A stretch of DNA of 64,000 bases. It comes from Synechococcus sp. MW101C3 (GTDB taxonomy: Bacteria; Cyanobacteriota; Cyanobacteriia; PCC-6307; Cyanobiaceae). Where the stretch lies: NCBI RefSeq assembly GCF_002252635.1, contig NZ_NQKX01000002.1, positions 62,001 through 126,000 of the forward strand, read 5' to 3'. A model generated the notes under the pieces. That model did no database searches. It was not told where the DNA came from and saw nothing but the letters and a program-made list of their open reading frames with translations. A program made the position numbers and the translations under genes. This document shows, piece by piece, positions 50,859 to 59,928 of the stretch (its first letter is position 1; each line of letters begins with the position of its first letter).

Positions 50859-51527
50859 TCACCCCTCCAGCATCCCCCGCACAAACCGATCACTCCAGGC
50901 CACCGCCGTCGCCCAGTTCTCCGCCTCGATGAGGCCGGAGCTGCGGGTGGGCTTGAAGCTGTGGTCCCCGCTGGCGATCCAGCGCAGCCGCACATGGGGA
51001 GAAAGGCTGTAGGTCTCCACCTCCTCCCGTCGCCCGAAGTTGTCGCGCTCCCCCTGCAGGATCAGGGTGGGGGTGTGCAGGGCGGCCAGGTGCTCGGTGC
51101 GCAGCTGCAGCGGCTTGCCGGGCGGATGGAAGGGATAGCCCAGGCACAGGCAGCCCCGCACCCCATCACCGGCGGCCAGTTCATCCACCAGCTGGCTGGC
51201 CACCCGGCCGCCCATCGACTTGCCGCCGATGAACAGCGGCCGCTCCGGGCTTTCGCCCCTCTCCAGCCGCACCTGCTGGCGGAACGCCTCCTGCAGCACG
51301 GGCATCCGATCAGGCCCCTGGCGGCGGGCCGTTTCGCGCATCCGGGCCATGTAGGGAAACTCAAAGCGCACCACCCGCCAGCCCTGCTGCGCAAGGCCGC
51401 TGGCGATGGCCGCCATGAACGCGCTGTCCATCGGTGCACCGGCCCCGTGGGCTAGCAGCACGGTGGCCGGCGCGGCATCGGGACCATCGATCAACCGTGG
51501 CGCGGAAGTGGGGGCCTCAGTCGTCAT
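50859..51527 (-). CDS. alpha/beta hydrolase (KANL3/Tex30 or dienelactone-hydrolase-like)
   Basis: The fold's elements are visible: oxyanion strand VLLAHGAGAPMDSAFM near 22, the nucleophile elbow GGKSMGGRVAS near 100 (Ser in GKSMGG), an acidic residue in LILQGERDNFG near 160, and the catalytic His in GDHSFKP near 190. The start is set at MTTEAPTS; 16 residues upstream are open but overlap the divergent gene. The substrate is unknown. It is 222 residues long. Confidence 0.85.
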   Translation of the reverse strand: MTTEAPTSAPRLIDGPDAAPATVLLAHGAGAPMDSAFMAAIASGLAQQGWRVVRFEFPYMARMRETARRQGPDRMPVLQEAFRQQVRLERGESPERPLFIGGKSMGGRVASQLVDELAAGDGVRGCLCLGYPFHPPGKPLQLRTEHLAALHTPTLILQGERDNFGRREEVETYSLSPHVRLRWIASGDHSFKPTRSSGLIEAENWATAVAWSDRFVRGMLEG

Positions 51528-51602
51528 CCGCCAATCCTGGATCGGTTCAGGGTGATGCGTGAGCCGGGCCACCATGGGCTGATCAATCCTGAGGGCTACG
51601 CC

Positions 51603-52826
51603 ATGGATCCAGCCACGGCCCTCGCCTGGGCGCTGCTGTCGATGGCCGCCGCCGCGGCGCTTGGCCTGGTGATCCTGATCGCTGGCCTGGCGCGGGTGTT
51701 TGCGCGGGCGCCCAGGCTGGCGGAACGGCCGCAGCCGGGAACTGACGTGTTAGCTGCCCTGGCCAACACTTCGCTTACGGCGGTGGTGCCCGCCTACAAC
51801 GAAGCTGCCAACATCGCCGCCTGCCTTTCCAGCCTGCTGAGCAGCGAGGACCCCTGTGGCGACTGGCGGGTGCTGCTGGTGGACGATCGCTCCAGCGATG
51901 CCACGGTGGCGATCGCCCTGGAGGCGGCAATGGCCTGCGGCGCCACGGAGCCGCACTTCTCGCTGCTTGATGCCGGGGCCCGGCCGGTGGGCGAGCGCTG
52001 GGTGGGCAAGAACTGGGCCTGCAGCCGCGCCATGGAGCACGTTGTGAGCGAATGGGTGCTGTTCGTCGATGCCGATGTGCGCCTGCAGCCGGCCACCCTG
52101 CGGCGCGCCCTGGCCCAGGCAATCGCAGACGGGGCCGACCTGTTCAGCCTGGCGCCGCGGCTGAGGTGCGGCTGCCTGGCGGAGTGGATGGTGCAGCCGA
52201 TCATGGCCAGCCTGCTGGGGCTCGGCTTTCCGATCGAAGCCGCCAACGATCCCGCCAGTCCGGTGGCCTTCGCCGCCGGGGCGTTCATGTTGTTCCGCCG
52301 CAGCGCCTACCTAGCGATCGGCGGCCACCGGGCCCTGGCGGCGGAGGTGGTGGAGGACCTGGCCCTGGCGCGGCGGATCAAGCAAGGCGGCCATCGTCTG
52401 TGCTACCTGCTGGGGCTGGATGCGCTCGAGTTGCGCATGTACAGCGATTTCGCCTCCCTCTGGGAGGGCTGGACCAAGAACTGGCTGCTTGGCCTCGATG
52501 GCGATGTGGCCAGGGCCCTGGCGGCCTCGTCGGTGGTGCTGCTGATGTTCAGCGGCCCCTGGTTGCTGACACCGGCCGCTGCGATTGCGGCCGCGCTGCT
52601 GCCCGGCCAGCGGCTCGTATCGCTGAGCGCCCTGGCCCTCGCCCTGGTGGGCATCGCCCTGCAACTGGTCCTGCGCCTGTGGACCCGCCGCCAGTTCCAG
52701 GTACCGCTCACCCTCTGGTGGCTGATGGGAGCCGGTGGCCTGGTGGTGGCCGCGATCGGTCCGGTATCGGTGTGGCGCACCCTCAGCGGCCGCGGTTGGA
52801 CCTGGAAGGGGCGGCCGTTGGCGTAA
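51603..52826 (+). CDS. family 2 glycosyltransferase, CruG/HpnB-like
   Basis: N-terminal membrane helix, then GT-A motifs: LTAVVPAYNEAANIAACL near 58, VLLVDDRSSDAT near 90, and LFVDADVRLQPATLRRAL near 155. The WVGKNWACSRAM block near 133 and VVEDLALARRIKQGG near 248 are shared with HpnB and the cyanobacterial carotenoid glycosyltransferase CruG. Four C-terminal membrane helices follow. A role in carotenoid (myxoxanthophyll-type) or hopanoid glycosylation is likely but unproven. A longer start at 51552 is possible. It is divergent from the hydrolase. Confidence 0.82.
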   Translation: MDPATALAWALLSMAAAAALGLVILIAGLARVFARAPRLAERPQPGTDVLAALANTSLTAVVPAYNEAANIAACLSSLLSSEDPCGDWRVLLVDDRSSDATVAIALEAAMACGATEPHFSLLDAGARPVGERWVGKNWACSRAMEHVVSEWVLFVDADVRLQPATLRRALAQAIADGADLFSLAPRLRCGCLAEWMVQPIMASLLGLGFPIEAANDPASPVAFAAGAFMLFRRSAYLAIGGHRALAAEVVEDLALARRIKQGGHRLCYLLGLDALELRMYSDFASLWEGWTKNWLLGLDGDVARALAASSVVLLMFSGPWLLTPAAAIAAALLPGQRLVSLSALALALVGIALQLVLRLWTRRQFQVPLTLWWLMGAGGLVVAAIGPVSVWRTLSGRGWTWKGRPLA

Positions 52827-53169
52827 ACAGTGACCGGTTCATGAAGAGCCGTTACCGCAGATCACAAGCGGTGTCCTCCTGACAGGAAAGTCTTGCCGCC
52901 TGCGGCCGGCGGATCGATGGTGAATGCATCACGAACCGGGAGGCTCCAGACCATGGATGACACCCCACCCGAGCAGGTGTGAGGAGCGCGCTGACGATCC
53001 GGCCCCTGCTCCAACACTCTCATCGGATCTCTGGCTTCCCTGGCGTGTTACGCCGTCGCCGTCCATAGCACCGCTATAGGTGCCCCGGACCCAAAGGGGA
53101 AGCCCCACTGGAACCCTGGCCCCAGGTGCCAGCGTCAGCACCTCCGCCCCCATCAACCAGACTCCTTCA
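52827..53169. other. no supported gene
   Basis: A leader-like stretch ahead of the small genes at 53217; no frame is convincing. Confidence 0.4.
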
Positions 53170-53199
53170 AAGCCCGGTGGCCTCGTCACCGGGCTTTGT
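53170..53199 (+). terminator. terminator-like hairpin in the leader of the 53217 gene
   Basis: Ten-base-pair perfect stem AAGCCCGGTG/CACCGGGCTT with a 7-base loop, followed by TGTT. The ATG at 53217 lies 17 bases on. It mirrors the hairpins before the small genes at 2275, 3035 and 3774. Confidence 0.65.
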
Positions 53200-53216
53200 T
53201 GTGTCACCCCTTTCGC

Positions 53217-53450
53217 ATGCCTGACCTCGGCGACATCCACCAGGCCCTGGTTGAGGACAATCGCGGGTCCTTCGAGATTGCAGCTGGCCAGCTGCTGGCC
53301 CAGCCCAGTTGGACCCTGGAGGCCATCGTGGTGCTGATGCACACCGAGACCGGTGAGGTCAGCATCGGGCCGGTGCGCAGCCTGCCCCTCTGGCTGGATC
53401 ACCTTCCGCCTGAGCTGGAGCCTTCGTACGCCTTCAGGAGCAGGGGGTGA
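53217..53450 (+). CDS. small hypothetical island-type protein
   Basis: A 77-residue product (MPDLGDIHQALVEDNRGSF) with a helical start and a beta-strand second half (TLEAIVVLMHTETGEVSIGP, then SLPLWLDHLPPELEPSYA). It starts right after a leader hairpin and its stop overlaps the next gene's GTG, the same layout as the small genes at 2275-3660. No family is recognised. Confidence 0.55.
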   Translation: MPDLGDIHQALVEDNRGSFEIAAGQLLAQPSWTLEAIVVLMHTETGEVSIGPVRSLPLWLDHLPPELEPSYAFRSRG

Positions 53451-53677
53451 GTTTTGAGGCGGCCTACGCCCAGTGCCTGGCGGAGCAAGGCCAGGAGTTT
53501 GTCGAGGCCTGTGAAGCCGGCAAGCGGAGCAAGCCCTTGGTCACCCACGACAACCTGGCCGAGCTCACCGCCCTCTCCCAGAAGGGCTTTGCTCGGCAGC
53601 CCCGCGAGCTGCTGGCGCTGGCCAAGTGGTCCGACCACGTCAGCGGTTTCCTGGGGTCCTGCCAGCGATTTCGTTGA
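53447..53677 (+). CDS. small hypothetical island-type protein
   Basis: The GTG start overlaps the previous stop as GTGA. The 76-residue helical product starts MSFEAAYAQCLAEQGQEFVE and contains THDNLAELTALSQKGFARQP. No domain is recognised. It is likely co-translated with its neighbour. Confidence 0.5.
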   Translation: MSFEAAYAQCLAEQGQEFVEACEAGKRSKPLVTHDNLAELTALSQKGFARQPRELLALAKWSDHVSGFLGSCQRFR

Positions 53678-53760
53678 CCTTGAAGCGAGCGCCCTTCTGC
53701 CACCCGGCTCACGCCCTACGGCGTTTCTTTGAGAAGGCTTCGCCTCCGCAGAAGCCTGCG

Positions 53761-53920
53761 GCTCGGTTTCGTGCAGCGCCTCAACGAAGGCAGTGAAGTT
53801 CAGACGTTCGCTGCCATCGTTCCTGCTGCTGAGCTGGCCGGCGGCCCGCACCAGATCGGGAGTCGAGGCAACACCCAGCTCCTGCCCTTTAGCGAGCGGT
53901 TCAGATCCGGTGAGGGGCAT
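53761..53920 (-). pseudogene. 5' fragment of a cyAbrB-type transcriptional regulator
   Basis: The frame from ATG 53920 reads MPLTGSEPLAKGQELGVAST, then DLVRAAGQLSSRNDGSERLN and FTAFVEALHE. This matches the conserved N-terminus of cyanobacterial AbrB-like regulators (LTG-x-LL-KVKELG, SDLVRACGYVSTKKDGGERL, NFTAFYEALLEAKG). After about residue 53 the similarity ends and the frame runs into the antisense of 53447-53677. The rest of the gene is missing, so it is a truncated remnant. Confidence 0.7.
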
Positions 53921-53944
53921 GGTGGTGAAGCTTCAATCAGCTGA

Positions 53945-54613
53945 ACACAACGACCAGGCAGATGGCGGTTTGGGTAAGAAGGTGCGGCTGTCCGTCCCTG
54001 CCTCGTTGACTTTCGTAGGCCTTTTCATCACCCATTCCATCGACGGACGTGTGCCCTTGGCGCGACCATCGCCTCCTGTCCCGACAGCCAGCTGGCCTTG
54101 CGGCACCAGTCACTGAACATGTGCGTGCGGAGCGCGAGTGCTCTCATGCCTCGGTTGGCTTCGGGGATCGGGGCCAGTCAGCACGGAGAGTCCAGGTTTA
54201 CTTCAACCAACTCGCTCCGGCATACACGTCCCCAAGTGAGCCTGCCGTCAATCCAGGTTTGGATTTGTAGAAACGCCTGCGCATAGTCCGCTTGACTGTT
54301 GCGCATGGCCGGATTGAGCGTCAGCTGTCTAAACAAAGCTGCACCATCCAGGTTCTGTTCCTTCCCTCACCAGTGACACCGTCCGCTCCCGCTGCATCTG
54401 ACTCCAGGACTGCCCTGTCACTGAACCATCATCGCCGCAATTGTTCCAACCACCAAGCACGTCACGCCGGGGGTGAGGCGGGGGGAAGTGCCACGATTGC
54501 TACAGTTGCGCGGCTGTTGGAAGTTTATGGTACAGCTGAATGGCCAGCTCACCATTCCGATACGGCTTCGAAAACGTCTTCGATGATGTCCTTCTTTTGA
54601 GCTCGCTGAATCA
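53945..54613. other. no supported gene
   Basis: GC content falls across this stretch towards the cyclase-like gene. Open frames on both strands are not protein-like. Confidence 0.4.
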
Positions 54614-56758
54614 ATGCCTTCGCTGAGCCATTTGAGCATCAAGTCAAAGCTAATCTTGATGCTGCTCGCAGTGAGCGGCTTTTCAATCTTTGTCACAGCC
54701 ATTCTTGGCTATCGGAGCGGCAAAGACAATCTCACCAGCCGGGTATCCAATCAACTGACCAGTGTGCGGGCCTCTAAAGCACACCAGATTGAGTCCTACT
54801 TTCAAACCATTCGCAATCACACTCAGACCCTCAGTGAAAATCCATCGGTAATCTCTGCCGTTCAAGAGTTTGCTTCAGCTCACAAGCAACTGGACAAGAC
54901 CTCATTGTCCAAAGAAGCAGACCGGAAGCTGTCAGAGTACTACGCTCAGATCTTTCTGCCGCGTCTTATGGAGGGACGCTCGGGAACACCGATCCTGCGC
55001 TCCTATTTGCCCAAGCCGCAAGCTTCCCAATATCTTCAGTCCCAATACATCGCAGCCAATCCTAATCCTGTTGGCAAGAAGCAGCTTCTCAACAGTGCTC
55101 CTGACGGCAGCGCATATTCGAAGGTGCATGCCACCTACCATCCAATCTTCCGAAACATCATCGAACGATTTGGATATTATGACATGTTTTTGATCAACCC
55201 AGAAGGAACAGTGGTCTATACGGTGTTCAAGGAAACTGACTTTGCCAGCAATCTGCTGAGTGGGCCGTATAAGAGTACAAATCTGGCGACCCTTGTTCGC
55301 ACTGTGATGGATGCAAAGGAGCAGAATTACACCAGGCTTGTGGATTTTGCCCCCTACCCACCCTCTTATGATGCCCCCGCTGCCTTCATCGCTGCGCCTA
55401 TCTATAGAGGATCAGAGTTGGTTGGAATTCTGGCCTTTCAGATGCCGGTGAATGAGATCAACAATGTGATGACGGGTAACCGTAACTGGAAGGAAGATGG
55501 TCTTGGTCATTCCGGCGAAACCTACTTGGTCGGCAATGACCAGTTGATGCGGTCCACATCCAGATTTCTGATTGACGATCCGAAGGCTTTCTTTGCCAGT
55601 CTTCGTTCGCTGAACATCAAGGAAGATATCATCAGAAGAATCCAACAGTTTGATACCACAATTCTCCAGTTGATGGTTAGAACACAGGCTGTCAGCCAGG
55701 CCTTGGCAGGAAAGCAGGGCACCGAGATCATCAAGGACTATCGAGATATTCCCGTTCTTAGCTCATTTTCCCCATTGAAGATCAGGGATCTGGATTGGGT
55801 AATTCTTGCCGAGATGGATCTGGACGAAGCCTATGCGCCGATCCACTCTTTTCAGCGCCAGGTTCTCATTTCGGCAACACTCTTGATCCTCCTTACCACG
55901 TTAGTGGCAATGGGTCTTGCACACTTTTTCGTGAAGCCGATCAATTCTCTCATCAGCAGTGCCCGCAAGGTGGCCACTGGCGAGTTGGAGTCGATCCCAA
56001 CCCTTGAAACCGGAGATGAGTTTGGTGAACTCGGTCGTTCGTTTAACTCGATGCTGCATAGCTTGCGTTCCCAGCGAGAACTGGTCGAACACAAGAGCCG
56101 GGAAAATGAAAGCCTTCTCCTGAGTGTGTTCCCGGCAGCCATTGCACGCCGGCTGCAGCGCGGTGAGAAGCAAATCGCCGAAGACATTTCTAATGTTGCA
56201 GTGTTGTACATGCAAGTGACAGGATTTTCTGAGCTTGCTGCCTCCCTCAGTGCTTTCGAGTCTGTTGCAATCCTCAATGATCTGGTTGCGTCATTTGATG
56301 ATATTGCGCTGAGTCATGGTATCGAAAAAATCAAGACGATTGGCGATCGCTATCTGGCTGTCTGTGGATTGTCCGCCCCTTATCTCGACCATGACAGACG
56401 AGCGGTCGACTGTTGCATCGAGATGTTTGGTGTCATCCGCAGGTTCAATCTAGAGCGTGGTTTTGATCTTAACTTGAAAGTTGGCATCGATTCTGGCGAC
56501 ATCGCTGTTGGCATCGTTGGAAAGAGCAAGGTGGTCTATGACGTCTGGGGCAAAACCATGAATTTCGCCGTCGAGCTGAAGGATGCATGCACACCAGGTT
56601 CAATTCTTGTGTCGCAGACTGTCCACCATCGCCTCGAAGATCTTTATCCTTTTGAGCAACTCGATAAGGTTCCAGATCATGAGCCGATCACTCTCAGAGC
56701 GTGGACCCTCAAAGGCACTTTGATGCCTGTGGAAACAAATTCACGCGAGCAATCCTGA
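54614..56758 (+). CDS. dCache-HAMP receptor with a degenerate class III cyclase domain
   Basis: Helix 1 (about 12-30) leads to a large extracytoplasmic dCache domain (about 40-405; YDMFLINPEGTVVYTVFKET, GETYLVGNDQLMRS, DWVILAEMDLDEAY), helix 2 (416-438), HAMP (439-490) and a cyclase homology domain (525-690). Three key cyclase residues differ: the first metal Asp is Gln (LYMQVTGFSE for LFADIVGFT), the base-side Asp is Lys (VWGKTMNF for VWGDTVN), and the transition-state Arg is Glu (FAVELKDA). The second Asp in KTIGDRYLAV remains. So catalysis is doubtful and a sensor or effector role is likely. It overlaps the next gene (TGATG). Confidence 0.88.
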   Translation: MPSLSHLSIKSKLILMLLAVSGFSIFVTAILGYRSGKDNLTSRVSNQLTSVRASKAHQIESYFQTIRNHTQTLSENPSVISAVQEFASAHKQLDKTSLSKEADRKLSEYYAQIFLPRLMEGRSGTPILRSYLPKPQASQYLQSQYIAANPNPVGKKQLLNSAPDGSAYSKVHATYHPIFRNIIERFGYYDMFLINPEGTVVYTVFKETDFASNLLSGPYKSTNLATLVRTVMDAKEQNYTRLVDFAPYPPSYDAPAAFIAAPIYRGSELVGILAFQMPVNEINNVMTGNRNWKEDGLGHSGETYLVGNDQLMRSTSRFLIDDPKAFFASLRSLNIKEDIIRRIQQFDTTILQLMVRTQAVSQALAGKQGTEIIKDYRDIPVLSSFSPLKIRDLDWVILAEMDLDEAYAPIHSFQRQVLISATLLILLTTLVAMGLAHFFVKPINSLISSARKVATGELESIPTLETGDEFGELGRSFNSMLHSLRSQRELVEHKSRENESLLLSVFPAAIARRLQRGEKQIAEDISNVAVLYMQVTGFSELAASLSAFESVAILNDLVASFDDIALSHGIEKIKTIGDRYLAVCGLSAPYLDHDRRAVDCCIEMFGVIRRFNLERGFDLNLKVGIDSGDIAVGIVGKSKVVYDVWGKTMNFAVELKDACTPGSILVSQTVHHRLEDLYPFEQLDKVPDHEPITLRAWTLKGTLMPVETNSREQS

Positions 56759-58305
56759 TGATCACGAGCACCTTCATTCTTTGGGTGGGGATACTGGCAG
56801 TGGGCTTTCCGCTGTTGTCTGTCCTGCTTGGTGAAGCGATCCATCGGCTGCGGCGACATGGCGAAGGCTTGGCTGAGACCTTGCGACTGCTTCGCAACCT
56901 GATCATTCCTATCTTTATTGGTCTGTTGTTTTTGCAGCATGTTCTCGGCCTCAGTACCAGTACTCGCATCTTCAAAACTGGAGAGACAATCCTTTGGATC
57001 TGCATGATTCATGCAGCTCTGTCTCTGCTTAACCTTGCTCTCTTTGAGAAAGCAGAAGCTGATACATGGAGATCAAGAGTTCCCAAGCTGTTGGTAGATC
57101 TTGCACGCTTGTTTCTAATTCTTCTTGGCACAGCCTTCGTTCTGGCCACTGTTTGGGATGCCGATTTGGCCGGACTGGTGACTGCCTTGGGCGTGAGCTC
57201 AATCGTTATCGGTCTGGCACTTCAAGACACCTTGGGAAGCGTGATGTCCGGCATCGCCCTTCTGTTTGAGCGACCTTTCTCCGTGGGTGACTGGCTTGAG
57301 GTGAATGGGGTGGTGGGTCAGGTGATTGACATCAACTGGCGGGCCGTCCGTCTGCTGACGCTCGAACACGAAATGGTTGTGATCCCTCATAAGCTGATCA
57401 GCAGTGAAATGATTCGCAACTTTACGCAACCGACCCCAATCCACGCCGAGAGAATCAAGCTGGGATTTTCATATAATGATCCACCTAATCTTGCTCGGCA
57501 AGTGCTGAAGAGCACTGCACTAGAGACAAAAGGAGTTTTGGCGGATCCAGAGCCCAATGTCTTTACTCTCGACTACTCCGATTCGGCGGTAACTTATGAG
57601 GTGAAGTTTTTCATTCGAGATTATGGTGACATTGAAAATATTCGTGAGCGATTCATGACCAGGGTGTGGTATGCCGCCAAGCGGAACAATCTTTCGATTC
57701 CCTTTCCGATACGCACTCTCTACCACTTCAATGGCCCAACTTCTCAGCAAAAGGGTATCTCCAAGAAGTTCGCAGAGAGCTTACAGGCTCTGCCGGCCTA
57801 CGTACCGCTGAACAAGGAGCAGGAATTGATGCAGGCTCCTTCCTTGGGTATCTCCCTTCAGCATTTTGCTGCCGGCGAAAAAGTGGTTCGGCAAGGCCAT
57901 TCTGGGAATGCTCTCTACATCATTGTTTCGGGCCAGGCGGTGATGTCCACAGCCGATGGACATCAGCAGGATCGGGAGGTACTGTCTTTGCGATCCGGTG
58001 AGTTCTTCGGCGAGATGGCCTTGTTCTCAGGTGACCCGAGTTCCGTCACCATCACAGCCCTTTTTGACCTTGAAGTGATGAAGATATCCGGCCACGTGGT
58101 CAATCAAATGATCGAGCGTCAGCCCAGCTTCGCCCGTGAAATCGGGCACATTCTTGAGATCCGACGTCGCGCTGTCCAGGAGGCATCGCAGCTTCTGGAC
58201 AAAGCGAGCCAACAGCAAAAAGCCAGGTCGCCAGGCCTGAAGCCAGAGGAATCGTTCGGCGACCCCACTGGCTCATGGAGGGTTGATGTGCCCCATGGAA
58301 CCTGA
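56758..58305 (+). CDS. MscS-type channel with C-terminal cyclic-nucleotide-binding domain
   Basis: Helices at about 5-25, 45-65, 82-100, 118-140 and the pore helix (GLVTALGVSSIVIGLALQDT, near 140) are followed by the MscS beta domain (FERPFSVGDWLEVNGVVGQV). A CNB domain follows (about 365-485: GEKVVRQGHSGNALYIIVSG, then EFFGEMALFSGDPSSVTITAL). In the phosphate-binding cassette the usual PRSA is PSSV, so the Arg that grips cNMP is lost. Cyanobacterial relatives are the bCNG channels. The start is fixed by the overlap with the cyclase-like gene. It is 515 residues. Confidence 0.88.
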   Translation: MITSTFILWVGILAVGFPLLSVLLGEAIHRLRRHGEGLAETLRLLRNLIIPIFIGLLFLQHVLGLSTSTRIFKTGETILWICMIHAALSLLNLALFEKAEADTWRSRVPKLLVDLARLFLILLGTAFVLATVWDADLAGLVTALGVSSIVIGLALQDTLGSVMSGIALLFERPFSVGDWLEVNGVVGQVIDINWRAVRLLTLEHEMVVIPHKLISSEMIRNFTQPTPIHAERIKLGFSYNDPPNLARQVLKSTALETKGVLADPEPNVFTLDYSDSAVTYEVKFFIRDYGDIENIRERFMTRVWYAAKRNNLSIPFPIRTLYHFNGPTSQQKGISKKFAESLQALPAYVPLNKEQELMQAPSLGISLQHFAAGEKVVRQGHSGNALYIIVSGQAVMSTADGHQQDREVLSLRSGEFFGEMALFSGDPSSVTITALFDLEVMKISGHVVNQMIERQPSFAREIGHILEIRRRAVQEASQLLDKASQQQKARSPGLKPEESFGDPTGSWRVDVPHGT

Positions 58306-58703
58306 ACCAGCCAGTTGATCAGTGTGTGCATCCCCCACCAACGCACTGGGAGGCCGAACGTTTATCAGAACCTTGTGGGAAGAACCAATGATCAAGGGCC
58401 ATCTGAACAGATGATGCGCAGTGGATAAAGCTACGACGGAAGACCGGGCTTTTGCTCAGCCAGGGCGATCCACATCTCTTGGAGGCGATTATCGGCAGGG
58501 ATCAGCACCTCACGCACGCTGGCCATCTCCCGCTGGTTAACCAGCGGATGTTGCTAGCGATTACGGTCGCCGCAAACCACGGCTTAGTGATCCACGCTGG
58601 CCAGCCGCACCAGCACCGGGGATTGTCCCGGCTGACCGTGCTGACCAGCGGAGCTCTGGATCCAAACACTTCAACGGCCAGTAGCCCCAACAGATCTGAT
58701 GGA
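58306..58703. other. no supported gene
   Basis: A minus-strand frame near 58,510-58,690 (LLGLLAVEVFGSRAPLVSTV) is mildly protein-like but lacks start and family, and could be a remnant. Confidence 0.35.
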
Positions 58704-59057
58704 TCATTCGAAGCGATCCTGGCGCTGCAGGTGCTGCTCTCCCCAGGCACAGAGTGACTGAATCAATGGGATCAGGCTCCGGCCGTAGGCACTGAAGCGA
58801 TAACTCACTTGCGGCGGTTTGGCAGGCATCACCTCCCGCTCCACCAACCCGCCGCGTTCCAGGTCGCGCAGGTGCTGGGTCAGCACCTTGTCGCTGATCT
58901 CTGGAATCGCGCGGCGCAGATCTCCGTAGCGCTGAGGGGTCTCCCGCAGCTGCCAGAGGATGGGCAAGGTCCACTTGCCCTCCAGCACCTTGAGGGCAGC
59001 TCTCACGAAGGTGGTTGCTTCGATGGGATCAGTCCCCGTCGGCAGGGTTGCGCTCAT
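58704..59057 (-). CDS. HxlR-family transcriptional regulator
   Basis: The 117-residue winged helix has the family pattern KVLEGKWTLPILWQL (near 24), RYGDLRRAIPEISDKVLTQH (near 43), then LRDLERGGLVEREVMPAKPP and YRFSAYGRSLIPLI. HxlR proteins respond to aldehydes, quinones or redox stress. It is divergent from the SDR gene at 59172 with 114 bases between, so it probably controls that gene and itself. The start at 59057 fits the family. Confidence 0.9.
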   Translation of the reverse strand: MSATLPTGTDPIEATTFVRAALKVLEGKWTLPILWQLRETPQRYGDLRRAIPEISDKVLTQHLRDLERGGLVEREVMPAKPPQVSYRFSAYGRSLIPLIQSLCAWGEQHLQRQDRFE

Positions 59058-59171
59058 TGGAGATGGCGAGCCTGGCCCGGCAACGCACCTGAAGGTAAGC
59101 CCTTCCTTTCCGTGGCGGGCCGCCATAGGTTGCCGCTTGATCCCCTCCGTCCCCGGCGCACCACAACGACG

Positions 59172-59906
59172 ATGACGCGATTGCAAGGCAAGGTGGCCCT
59201 GGTCACGGGCGGATCCCGCGGCATCGGCCGGGCCATCGCTGAGCGGCTGGGGCGTGATGGAGCCGATGTGGTGCTCACCTACGCCGGCAATCACGAGAAG
59301 GCAGAGGCCGTGGCGGCTGCGATTCGAGCAGGTGGGGTGCGGGCCCTGGCACACCAATCCGACCTCAGCCAGGTGAGCCAGACCCGGGCCCTGTTCGCAG
59401 CCGTCCTCGAGCAATTCGGTCATCTGGACATCGTCGTCAACAACGTCGGGGTATCCGTGTTCAAACCCACGACTGACATCGAGGAAGAGGACTATGACCG
59501 CGTGATGGGCACCAATGCCCGCGGCACGTTCTTCGCCTTGCAGGAGGCGGCCCGCCACGTGGCCGACGGTGGCCGGATCATCAATCTGGCCAGCGGTGCC
59601 ACCCGCCAGGCCCTGCCCGCCGCAGGTGTCTACGCCGCCAGCAAGGCGGCGGTGGAGCAGTTCGGCATGGCCCTCTCCAAGGAGCTCGGCCCCCGTGGCA
59701 TCACCGTCAACCAGATCGGCCCCGGGGTCACCGACACAGACGGCCTGGTGATGCCAGCCGATGCCCTGGCCCATCTGATCGCTGCCACTCCCTTGGGTCG
59801 CCTCGGCCAGCCCGCCGATCTGGCGGATGTGGTGGCTTTTCTCGCCTCCGATGATGCCCGCTGGGTGAACGGACAGACGCTTCAGGTGAATGGCGGCATC
59901 CTCTGA
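59172..59906 (+). CDS. short-chain dehydrogenase/reductase (SDR)
   Basis: Classical SDR of 244 residues: cofactor loop TGGSRGIGRAIAE near 12 (NADP type by the position of basic residues is not clear), NNVGVSVF near 90, catalytic Ser in INLASGATRQ near 138, Tyr-x-x-x-Lys in GVYAASKAAVEQF near 153. It resembles 3-oxoacyl-ACP-reductase-like enzymes that accompany HxlR regulators. The substrate is unknown. It is followed 22 bases later by the monooxygenase gene. Confidence 0.9.
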   Translation: MTRLQGKVALVTGGSRGIGRAIAERLGRDGADVVLTYAGNHEKAEAVAAAIRAGGVRALAHQSDLSQVSQTRALFAAVLEQFGHLDIVVNNVGVSVFKPTTDIEEEDYDRVMGTNARGTFFALQEAARHVADGGRIINLASGATRQALPAAGVYAASKAAVEQFGMALSKELGPRGITVNQIGPGVTDTDGLVMPADALAHLIAATPLGRLGQPADLADVVAFLASDDARWVNGQTLQVNGGIL

Positions 59907-59928
59907 GATCTTCCCTGCACGTCATCCA

